Assembly (NCBI GenBank): GCA_945861065.1
Contig: CAMASI010000024.1
Coordinates: 1-48,902 of the forward strand
From: Klebsiella pneumoniae
GTDB taxonomy: Bacteria; Myxococcota_A; UBA796; GCA-2862545
DNA length: 48,902 nt
Direction: 5' to 3'
Shown: piece after piece, positions 41,922-48,902 of the stretch
Position numbering within the stretch: the first letter of the stretch is position 1
Layout of the letters: each line of letters opens with the position of its first letter
Notes under the pieces: model-generated
Databases searched by the model: none
The model's input: the letters and a program-made list of their open reading frames with translations, nothing else
Told to the model about the DNA's origin: nothing
Translations under genes and position numbers: made by a program

Positions 41922-43223
41922 ATGCAGTTCCGAAACTGGGCCGGAAATGTGTCCTGCGGGCCAACCGCCATTCATCGTCCCCACTCCGAGGAGGCCGTCG
42001 CTGACCTCGTTGGCAGCATCGCTGGTCGCGGCGAACGCCTGCGCGTGGTCGGAGCCGGCCACTCCTGGTCCGACATCGTTCGCACCGACGGCCACCACAT
42101 CCAGCTCGATCACCTCGACGCCGTGCACCACGTCGACGCGCAAAATCGCAGGGTCACCGTCGGCGCAGGCCTACGCCTGCACGCCCTCGTGGCCGCGCTT
42201 CGGGCCCAGGGGTTGGGCCTGATCAACCGAGGGTCGATCGATGAACAATCCGTGGCAGGTGCCGTCGCTACCGGGACGCACGGAACGGGGCTCCGCCTGG
42301 GCAGCTTGTGCACCCAAGTGGCGGCGCTGCGGCTCGTAACCGCCACGGGCCAAACGCTCGATGTGGACGTTAGATCCGACCCCGACCTGTTCGCCGCGGC
42401 GCGTCTGCACCTTGGCGCCCTCGGCGTTGTGACGCAGCTCACGCTGGACGTGCGCGACGACTACCGGTTGGTGGAAACGACCCAATCGGTCGACATCGAC
42501 GGCGTCGCCGGCGCCCTCTCCGACCACCTCACCCAACACCGCCACACCAAGTTGTGGTGGCTGCCGCACACCGAACAGGTGGCCATGTTCTTTTCCGACG
42601 AGACGCAAGAACCCGTGACGCCCCGCACAAGGCAACAGCGCATGGATTCTTTCGTTGCCAGGAGTGGCGCCTTCAACGGGCTGCTCGCGGTAGGCCGGTG
42701 CTGGTCTGGCGCGATTCCAACCCTCAATCGTGCCGTAGGGCCCACGTTGGGGCGCAATGCCCGAAGGGTGGCGCCTTACGACGAAATTCTCGGCATCGAC
42801 ATGCCTCCCAAACACCTGGAGCTAGAGTACGCGGTGCCCAGCACAGCCGCAGCCACCGTGCTCAACGCGATACGAAAACAAATCCAAACGAGCCGTTTAT
42901 GTGTGAATTTCGTCGTTGAATTCCGATGGGTCGCGCGCGACGACATCCTGCTCAGCCCTACGTTTGAACGGGATGGCTGTCACGTCACGGCCTGCGTAGC
43001 CCCCAGTCGGGACGCCGAACGGTACTTCCGAGAGGTCGAAGCGGTGCTTCGCGACCACGACGGCCGTCCCCATTGGGGAAAACTGTTCACGCCAGACAAA
43101 GAAATGCTTCAAAGGGCTTTTCCCGGACTCGGGCGTTTCGAGGCCGTGCGCAAGCAGCTCGACCCCAACGGCGTGTTTTCCAATCCCTTCATCCGCCGGG
43201 TCCTCTCCAACGAGACGACATAG
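41922..43223 (+). CDS. FAD-linked sugar-lactone/alditol oxidase-like protein
   Basis: 433 residues. The FAD-binding PCMH fold (about 1-175) has RVVGAGHSWSDIV (His positioned for covalent flavin attachment), INRGSIDEQSVAGAVATGTHGTG and GALGVVTQLTLDV. The C-terminal ALO-type domain ends PHWGKLFTPDKEML and LDPNGVFSNPFIRRVL, with the HWGK motif of gulono- or arabinono-lactone oxidases. It oxidises a sugar lactone or polyol with O2 or another acceptor; precise substrate not clear. No ribosome binding site is visible before ATG 41922, so it may depend on reinitiation after the upstream gene. Confidence 0.9.
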   Translation: MQFRNWAGNVSCGPTAIHRPHSEEAVADLVGSIAGRGERLRVVGAGHSWSDIVRTDGHHIQLDHLDAVHHVDAQNRRVTVGAGLRLHALVAALRAQGLGLINRGSIDEQSVAGAVATGTHGTGLRLGSLCTQVAALRLVTATGQTLDVDVRSDPDLFAAARLHLGALGVVTQLTLDVRDDYRLVETTQSVDIDGVAGALSDHLTQHRHTKLWWLPHTEQVAMFFSDETQEPVTPRTRQQRMDSFVARSGAFNGLLAVGRCWSGAIPTLNRAVGPTLGRNARRVAPYDEILGIDMPPKHLELEYAVPSTAAATVLNAIRKQIQTSRLCVNFVVEFRWVARDDILLSPTFERDGCHVTACVAPSRDAERYFREVEAVLRDHDGRPHWGKLFTPDKEMLQRAFPGLGRFEAVRKQLDPNGVFSNPFIRRVLSNETT

Positions 43224-43232
43224 GCGAAGATC

Positions 43233-45059
43233 TCACGACCTCGCAGCGCGGACAGCCTCCCGAATCCTTTTGGCCATCGCCACCCCAATCCCCGGAACCG
43301 CGGCAAGCTCCGCTTCTTCTGCGTCCAACACGGCCGCCACCGACCCGAGCGCGCGCACCAGGGCTTTTCGACGGGCCGGCCCGACGCCTGGAATTGCCTC
43401 CAACGCGCTCGCAAGCGCATGTCTTGTCCTGACGGAACGCTGGAAACGAATCGCGTGGTCGTGCACGGCGTCGCGCGCCAATTGCAGGAGACGAAGCGCC
43501 GGATGCCCGCTTCGCAACACCAAGGGGTCTTTCACGTCGGGCAACACGATTCGGTCCACCGCGCCTCGGTTTCGCCGGGTCGCCCCCCCCTCGTGGGGCT
43601 TACTCAGACCGACCACAGGAATGGCGCCGCCGTGGTCTGCCAACACGGCCAACGCCACACCCACCTGACCGCGGCCGCCGTCGATGACCCACAGGTCCGG
43701 CGCGGCCTCGCCATCGAGGATTCGGACGAGGCGCCTAGAAAGCACTTCCCGTAACGACGCGTAGTCATCGCCACCGGGCGCAACCTTGATTTTGTAGCGA
43801 CGAAACTCAGCGCGCACCGGCCGTCCATCGACCAACACTGACATAGCGGCCACCGGGTTGTCCCCGCCGAGATGAGACACGTCAAAACACTCGATTCGGG
43901 CTGGCGGTTCGGTCAGGCCCACCACACGAGCGAGTTCGGCGAGCGCAGCGGCTCGCCTCACGCCTTCATCGTTGTCCGCCTCATACCGTACTCGGGCATT
44001 CTCTCGGGCCAACGTCAGGAGACGAATCTTATCTCCGCGGACGGGTTCCCGAATCGTCACTCGGCGACCCCGACGTTCGGACAAGACTTCTGCCAAAGCC
44101 GCGGCGTCCGCAGGCAACGCCGGTAGCAGGATTTCGGGCGGAATCGCTTCCGGGCGACTGTAGCCAGCGTTGAGCAAACTGGACAAGACCTCCGCGTCGT
44201 CGGCGACTTCGCCGTGCAACTGGGTGACGCTCGGCTCCCCCATCGCGCCATTCCGAAATGGAAGCATCGCGACGCAGCCGCGCGTCCCGTCGCGAAAAAT
44301 TCCCCACACGTCGCGATCGGCGAGCGTGGGATCCACGACGTCCTGCTTCTCGATCGTCGTTTCGATACTGCGGAGCAAATCGCGAATCCGACCGGCCTCT
44401 TCGAATCGCGTGTCCTCGGAGGCCTGTTGCATCCGTCGGCGCAGGCCATCCACGGCTTCTGCGCGACGTCCATCCAGGAATCGGGCCGCGGCGTCGACCA
44501 ATCCGCTGTACTCATGCGCCGTGACGAGACCCACACAGGGCGCGACGCAGCGGCCCATTTGGTGGAGCAAACAGGGGCGAGATCGAGACTTCAGCACAGC
44601 GTCGGTGCAGGTCCGCAACGGAAACACCCGTTGGGCCCAAGCGAGGGTCTCCCGGGCGCGACCCGCGGAATGGTACGGGCCGAACCAGCGAGCACCGTCG
44701 GCCTTGGGCTTTCGAGCGACCCTAAGCATGGGCCATCGCTCTCGCGGATCGAGCCGCAAATGCAAGAAGTTGCTGTCATCCCTGAGCTTTGCGTTGTACC
44801 GGGGCTGGTGCTGCTTGATGAGTGTGTTCTCGAGCAGCAACGCTTCTTTTTCGGTCCGGGTCACGACGACGGCAACGTCCACCGCCTCATTGACGAGGAA
44901 TGGGACCATGGCCCTGCCGTCATGCCCACTCAGGTACTGACGAACCCGCGCCCGCAAGTCGATCGCCTTGCCCACATACAAAACGGTGCCGGCGGCGTCC
45001 AGGAACCGGTACACGCCAGGGGTGGTCGGAAGGTCGTCGAGTCGATCAGCGAGCCGCAT
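43233..45059 (-). CDS. uvrC: Excinuclease ABC subunit UvrC
   Basis: 608 residues. GIY-YIG nuclease at the start (TPGVYRFLDAAGTVLYVGKAIDLRARV), Cys-rich block PCLLHQMGRCVAPC, UVR motif around TRFEEAGRIRDLL, RNase H-like nuclease with CFDVSHLGG, WVIDGGRGQ and the His of AVHDHAIRFQR, and paired helix-hairpin-helix units at the end (IPGVGPARRKAL, VPGIGVAMAKRI). It makes the two incisions around lesions in UvrABC repair. Divergent from the STAND-like gene with about 98 bp between. Confidence 0.99.
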   Translation of the reverse strand: MRLADRLDDLPTTPGVYRFLDAAGTVLYVGKAIDLRARVRQYLSGHDGRAMVPFLVNEAVDVAVVVTRTEKEALLLENTLIKQHQPRYNAKLRDDSNFLHLRLDPRERWPMLRVARKPKADGARWFGPYHSAGRARETLAWAQRVFPLRTCTDAVLKSRSRPCLLHQMGRCVAPCVGLVTAHEYSGLVDAAARFLDGRRAEAVDGLRRRMQQASEDTRFEEAGRIRDLLRSIETTIEKQDVVDPTLADRDVWGIFRDGTRGCVAMLPFRNGAMGEPSVTQLHGEVADDAEVLSSLLNAGYSRPEAIPPEILLPALPADAAALAEVLSERRGRRVTIREPVRGDKIRLLTLARENARVRYEADNDEGVRRAAALAELARVVGLTEPPARIECFDVSHLGGDNPVAAMSVLVDGRPVRAEFRRYKIKVAPGGDDYASLREVLSRRLVRILDGEAAPDLWVIDGGRGQVGVALAVLADHGGAIPVVGLSKPHEGGATRRNRGAVDRIVLPDVKDPLVLRSGHPALRLLQLARDAVHDHAIRFQRSVRTRHALASALEAIPGVGPARRKALVRALGSVAAVLDAEEAELAAVPGIGVAMAKRIREAVRAARS

Positions 45060-45157
45060 GCCCGGTCCCCGCTTGATTCCGGCAGACCCCGGCGTTAGCG
45101 CGGCCGGTCCCGCAAGAACAGGGCGATCCGTACCGGATCGCAGAATCAGAGGTTGTC

Positions 45158-47920
45158 ATGGGTCGAGTCGACAAAGCTGTACTGTCGGGGCGCTTCGCGC
45201 TCGCCGTTTCTGGTTCGCTACTGCGCGACCCGTCGGTCGTTCACGCGCTGGCCAAACGGGCGGACTGGTCCCCGATGACCTTGTCCGGTGTTCCTACGGC
45301 ACCTGTCGTGGGCGTCGGTGCGGGTCCGCTCGCTCGGGTGGTCGCTGAGCCCGGCGGCGTCGTTGTGGTCGTCGAGCCCGATAGCGCCGACCTGGCCGGT
45401 CTCACCGCCATCAACAAGCTGGTCGAACGCAGCCCGAACAAGCCGACCATCGTGGTCGTGAGCCGGTCGCTCGACCTGCTCCGCCTCAAGCTTGCGTTCC
45501 CGACGCTGGCGGTTGAGCACGAAAAGGGCCGTGGCAAAGATTTCCTCGAAGCGCTCCCGCTGCCGAATTCCGAGCACACGGCTGTGATCGAAGCCGTGCC
45601 CGTCAAGGCCGCAAAAGACAGCGGATCGCCCCGTTTCTGCTTCGTCGGTCGTGACGAGGAGGTCGCCTCGATGGCGGCGCTTCTCGCCGAGCCCGGTCCT
45701 GTCGTCGTATTGGGACCGTACGGCGTCGGTCGCACACAAGTCATCGACCACGCCGTGGCGGCCGCAGGCCTGACACGAACGCCAGAGTTCACGCTAGGCC
45801 CGGCCATGGCAGCCGACGCGCTGTACGCCCGTCTGGCGGCGTTGTGCGTAGAAGGCGGCGACTCGGGTCTGTCCGACGCGCTCAAACAACCCCGCACACC
45901 CCATGGCGCCGTCGTTGCGGCCCTCACCAGCCTCCGGGCCGCCAACCTCGGCAACCACGTGTTGGTCGTGCAAGAGTTGCAGTTCGCGCTCGGCCGCGAA
46001 GGCGACTTCTTCCGGCGCAGCCGTCTTGAGTTGCTCGTCGAAGCCCTGCTCACCGAAGTCGTGCCCCTGCGAATCGTCTTCACGAGCACCGTGGCGCCGC
46101 GCTTCCATCGCGAAGGCCAGGACCATGCGCTGCGGCGCGTGGAGATTGCCGGCCTGAAAGGCCGCTTCCTACACGACTTGTTCGAAGCCAACCACGCTCC
46201 GGAATTTCCGCGCGACCAGTTTGGGCCACTCTCCGAACGAATCCACGGCCATCCGATCGCCACGCGGATGTTCGCCGTCGCTGTGCGGGACCGACCCGAA
46301 CACGCGGCGCTGTTGGAAGACACCAAGTTCCTGGCGTCCAAGGCGTTGGCTGACCTCGAGCCCCTACGCAAACACGTCAGTAAGCGCATCGAAGCGATGA
46401 ATAACGAAGCCCGCGGCTTGCTCAGCGGCCTCGCCCACAGCCGAATCCCGCTCACAGCCGAGTTGTTTTCCGCATTGAGCGTCAAACGCCAGCCGAGGTT
46501 GGATCTGCTCGCCGCGGGCCTGCTCGATACGACCGGTCTCGAAGGCGATCGGAGATTCCGCGTGCATCCGTTGGTACGCACGCAGATGACCTTCCGCGAA
46601 TGCAACGACTTCGACACCTACAACATGCTGGCCGACGCAGTCGCCGGGCTTGCCCGCGCGGCTACCGGAGTCGCCCAAGTCGCACTCGGACAGGAAGCCA
46701 ACCGTTGCGGTCTGAGTGCGGGTCGAAACGCCCGCGTTCGCGTTCCGCTGGAATGGCCTGACCAAGACAGCCTTTTGGATCAACTCGACGGCATGTTGCG
46801 AAGCAGGGAGGCCCGGCTCGACGTGGCCGACGACATGGTTCTGGCCGTGCTGGCAGCAGATCCCAGCAATGCCGACGCCTGGATCCATCGTGTGGAAATC
46901 GCGTTGCGCGGAAAGCTCAAGAACGAAGAGCTGGAGGCGCTGCTCGGAGCTGCGCTGGACGCGGCTCCGTGCCCCGAGTTGGTGCAACGAGGCACCGGCG
47001 CGTGGACGTCCCGCAAAGACAGCCGGCGCGCCATCGCTTGGCTCGAAGCCGGTATCGAGCGGATGCCCAACGAAGCACGCCTACACACCCGCCTTGGCGC
47101 ATTGTTGCAGCGGGAAGGCCGCCGCAACGAGGCCGTGGCGCTGCTTGAACGCGCGATGGAACTGCAGCCGATGTTGCCCGACGCGTACGGCCTGTTGGGC
47201 ATGGCACGCAGGGACGAGGGCCATCTCGTGGAAGCAGAACAACTGCTTCGCGAAGCCGTCCGCCTCGCGCCTGGAGACCCCACGCAGACTGTGCGTCTCG
47301 CCGACCTGCTCGCGGCGCGCGCGCGGGTAGACGACGAAGCGGCCAGGGCCTTGCGTGCGGAGGCCAAGGAGCTGCTGGAGCCCTTGCTTCAAGGCGATCG
47401 GCCTCCCGAAGCAGCGCTGTTGCTCGCCACCGTCCTGCGTGAGGACGGCGCGCCGATGGAACGGCGGGCGTGGCTGCTCGATCAGGCCGGCAAGGCTTCG
47501 GATCGGGCGCTGGACCGCGCCTACCGAGTCGCCGTCGAACGCGCCCTTCATCAACTTGCCGAAGGGAACCTCGACGCGTCGGAGACCGTCATCGTCGAAT
47601 TGTCGCGTCGGGAACCGTCGCAACATCGCGCATTCGGCGCCCTAGGCCACCTCTTCGAAGCACGCGAAATGCCCGTGCCGGCACACGCAGAGTACCAACG
47701 CGCCCGCGACCGCGCGCCACAGGGGACCCTCGAGCGGCTGGCCTATGAGCGGCACATGCAACGACTCGCGAGCGTCATAGAGGGCCAGATTGCCGCGCTC
47801 TATGCAGGCCCGGTCGCCGACGAAGACGAAGGGGTCTTGCCACTGGAGGTCGTCTCCCCCAAGATCAAGCGGCGAGGCAAAGGCAAGATCGCAGCCGAAG
47901 CTCCGCCGGAACCCACATGA
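45158..47920 (+). CDS. STAND-like NTPase/TPR protein with degenerate P-loop
   Basis: 920 residues. Residues 1-150 are a Rossmann- or receiver-like domain (GVVVVVEPDSADLAGLT; KPTIVVVSRSLDLLRLK). From about 160 a STAND/NB-ARC-like module begins with CFVGRDEEVASMAALL, then the P-loop position GPYGVGRTQ (Arg where Lys is expected), a Walker B position LVVQELQF lacking the Asp pair, a winged-helix part (GLAHSRIPLTAELFSAL) and the RVHPLVRTQMTF motif (about 469) typical of the family. Residues about 545-880 are TPR units (TRLGALLQREGRRNEAVALLE; LLGMARRDEGHLVEAEQLLR). The catalytic motifs look inactivated, so it may be a scaffold or pseudo-NTPase. Its stop overlaps the next gene by ATGA. Confidence 0.68.
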   Translation: MGRVDKAVLSGRFALAVSGSLLRDPSVVHALAKRADWSPMTLSGVPTAPVVGVGAGPLARVVAEPGGVVVVVEPDSADLAGLTAINKLVERSPNKPTIVVVSRSLDLLRLKLAFPTLAVEHEKGRGKDFLEALPLPNSEHTAVIEAVPVKAAKDSGSPRFCFVGRDEEVASMAALLAEPGPVVVLGPYGVGRTQVIDHAVAAAGLTRTPEFTLGPAMAADALYARLAALCVEGGDSGLSDALKQPRTPHGAVVAALTSLRAANLGNHVLVVQELQFALGREGDFFRRSRLELLVEALLTEVVPLRIVFTSTVAPRFHREGQDHALRRVEIAGLKGRFLHDLFEANHAPEFPRDQFGPLSERIHGHPIATRMFAVAVRDRPEHAALLEDTKFLASKALADLEPLRKHVSKRIEAMNNEARGLLSGLAHSRIPLTAELFSALSVKRQPRLDLLAAGLLDTTGLEGDRRFRVHPLVRTQMTFRECNDFDTYNMLADAVAGLARAATGVAQVALGQEANRCGLSAGRNARVRVPLEWPDQDSLLDQLDGMLRSREARLDVADDMVLAVLAADPSNADAWIHRVEIALRGKLKNEELEALLGAALDAAPCPELVQRGTGAWTSRKDSRRAIAWLEAGIERMPNEARLHTRLGALLQREGRRNEAVALLERAMELQPMLPDAYGLLGMARRDEGHLVEAEQLLREAVRLAPGDPTQTVRLADLLAARARVDDEAARALRAEAKELLEPLLQGDRPPEAALLLATVLREDGAPMERRAWLLDQAGKASDRALDRAYRVAVERALHQLAEGNLDASETVIVELSRREPSQHRAFGALGHLFEAREMPVPAHAEYQRARDRAPQGTLERLAYERHMQRLASVIEGQIAALYAGPVADEDEGVLPLEVVSPKIKRRGKGKIAAEAPPEPT

Positions 47921-48621
47921 GCTGGCGCGCGCACGGTCGAATCGCAGTCGAAGAAACCCGGCGCCCGATTTCCGGCCTGATTGTCGAAGTTTGGGACAAA
48001 GACGTGGTCACCCGAGACGACTTCCTGGGTCGGGCCACCACCGACACCAACGGTCTCTGGTCTGTGGAATTCGAGGACGCAGCCTTCAACGATTTCGGCC
48101 TCGACCCCGAACCCGACCTGTACCTGCGAATCCGTTTGCCCGGGGCCGACGGACGACTGGTGTTGTCGTCCGAAGACTTCGTCCGACAGAACGCCTCACG
48201 GGACGAAGCCTTCGAACTGACCATCAGCTGCTGGAGTTTTGTCGACGCCGACCCAATGCAATTCCGACGACTTCGACCCGCGCTGCACGGCGTGGTTCGG
48301 TTGGCCGGAACCCGCGAGCGACTCCGTGGGCTCGACGTCGCGCTGACCTCGTCCAAGGGCGAGGTATACACCCGAGGCCTGCTCAAAGACGGGGCCTACG
48401 CGTTGTGGATGGATGCCGCGCCCGCCGAGGCCAACGTTCGCCTCGCGTTGCCCGGGGGCAGCGTATTGGTGGACGTTCCCGTGCTCATCGACCCCGACGA
48501 CCTCAGCCCCCAAGACTTCGAAGTGGGCGCGGAGCTCCTCGACTCCCTGCTGCCTGAAGTCGCCGCCCACATCCGTCCCGCGGTCCCCATCGACACGGTG
48601 CCAGCGCCCCGCCGCCGTTAG
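47917..48621 (+). CDS. Transthyretin-like beta-sandwich protein
   Basis: 234 residues; ATG 47917 overlaps the STAND-like gene's stop (ATGA), so production is coupled. The first half has GLIVEVWDKDVVTRDDFLGR, ATTDTNGLWSVEFED and PDLYLRIRLPGADG, the pattern of the transthyretin-like family (acidic strand, TDxxG turn, DPxLYLRI). The second half repeats a similar sandwich (LHGVVRLAGTRERLRGLDVAL, GEVYTRGLLKDGAYALWM). There is no signal peptide, so it is probably cytoplasmic and a partner of the TPR protein. Ligand unknown. Its stop overlaps the convergent AgmX-like gene. Confidence 0.65.
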   Translation: MSWRAHGRIAVEETRRPISGLIVEVWDKDVVTRDDFLGRATTDTNGLWSVEFEDAAFNDFGLDPEPDLYLRIRLPGADGRLVLSSEDFVRQNASRDEAFELTISCWSFVDADPMQFRRLRPALHGVVRLAGTRERLRGLDVALTSSKGEVYTRGLLKDGAYALWMDAAPAEANVRLALPGGSVLVDVPVLIDPDDLSPQDFEVGAELLDSLLPEVAAHIRPAVPIDTVPAPRRR

Positions 48622-48902
48622 GAGCCTTGGAAGAGGATGGTGTAGCCCCCGGTCGTAAACCCGTCGTTGGGGTTTGGGAACCGGACGCGTTTGAACCGCT
48701 CCAATACGCAGGCGACCACCGCCGGCTCGTTCACGGTTGAGCTTGCCGCCTCAACCTTGTCGAACTGGCCGTCGGGCCCAATATGAAAAGCCACATCGAG
48801 TTTTCCCGTGGCCGACAGGTCCAATTTGCGCGGACAATACTGAAACGAAGTCAGTTGTTCGTCGAGCGTTTCCTTGACTTGGTCCCAAGTCAGGCCCACG
48901 AG
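48618..48902 (-). CDS. AgmX/PglI C-terminal domain protein, C-terminal part
   Basis: The minus-strand frame runs in from the right edge and ends at TAA 48618-48620. It shows a family-type block: an FQYCPRKL helix with Cys, TGKLDVAFHIGPDGQFDKVEA, STVNEPAVVACVLERFKRVRFP and a final GGYTILFQGS. This TonB-like fold ends many periplasmic myxobacterial proteins, including gliding-motility proteins AgmX and PglI. The GTG near 48899 should not be taken as the start: the domain normally lies at the end of a much longer protein. Confidence 0.8.
   Translation of the reverse strand, partial: LVGLTWDQVKETLDEQLTSFQYCPRKLDLSATGKLDVAFHIGPDGQFDKVEAASSTVNEPAVVACVLERFKRVRFPNPNDGFTTGGYTILFQGS

Noticed and set aside
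45158..47920. Reading the STAND-like gene as an anti-phage (Avs-type) defence protein
   Set aside because: The P-loop and Walker B are degenerate, no nuclease or other effector domain is recognisable, and the neighbours are housekeeping genes rather than a defence island.

Overview
The window looks like chromosome from a high-GC, Gram-negative bacterium related to the Myxococcota (deltaproteobacterial) lineage. The reasons are lpxC and several outer-membrane or porin-like barrels, a Hanks-type Ser/Thr kinase with HRDVSPSN and PEGA repeats, a Cys/Asp-rich MopE-type lipoprotein, a secreted amidase with a MYXO-CTERM-like tail, an AgmX/PglI-type C-terminal domain at the right edge, and many lipoproteins. 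GTG and TTG starts are common. Gene density is very high, and many neighbours overlap by 4 nt (ATGA, GTGA or TTGA). No rRNA, tRNA, CRISPR array or intact mobile element was seen.

Layout. 1-800: end of a four-helix-bundle protein and a decayed IS3-family transposase. 806-4226: tightly packed trio of outer-membrane-like protein, plastocyanin-like copper protein and membrane adenylate cyclase, followed by a lipoprotein sulfatase (4246-5835). 5774-7154: a MopE-like lipoprotein gene bracketed by a long direct repeat made of the ends of its two neighbours. 7076-9616: coupled operon ruvC-ruvA-ruvB-DUF192 on the minus strand, head to head with lpxC and then yebC. 11201-16875: secreted PEGA/TPR proteins, a TPR protein and a PEGA Ser/Thr kinase. 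16920-18732: dapA-dapB-lipoprotein. 18810-20165: porin-like barrel. 20168-26000: a membrane protein with a DUF4129-like tail, a MbnP-like lipoprotein, a secreted unknown, and DUF58 with a MoxR ATPase. 26036-30224: TlpA-like lipoprotein, peptidoglycan amidase and an internally duplicated lipoprotein. 30335-32504: SMUG1-type uracil-DNA glycosylase, a secreted unknown, DUF2085 and a small membrane protein. 32609-35134: leuS. 35136-39365: XPB helicase, its XPB/Ssl2-like partner and xseB. 39600-43223: a PEP-utilising phosphotransferase-like enzyme and a sugar-lactone or alditol oxidase-like flavoenzyme. 43233-45059: uvrC. 45158-48621: a STAND-like TPR protein with a worn P-loop, coupled to a transthyretin-like protein. 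48618-end: AgmX/PglI-type protein, cut by the window edge.

Two themes connect the genes. DNA repair is over-represented: ruvCAB, SMUG1, the XPB pair, xseB and uvrC. The other theme is the envelope: lipoproteins, secreted repeat proteins, cell-wall amidase, MoxR/DUF58 and barrels.

The most unusual signals are: (i) a series of exported proteins whose leaders are only about 7-14 residues long, often Trp-rich and lacking a basic n-region, with starts fixed by good ribosome binding sites; (ii) the 127-132 bp direct repeat that brackets an apparently inserted gene; (iii) an orphan MbnP-like protein that seems to lack the Trp pair and the MbnH partner; (iv) the bacterial XPB helicase with its Ssl2-N-terminal-like partner.
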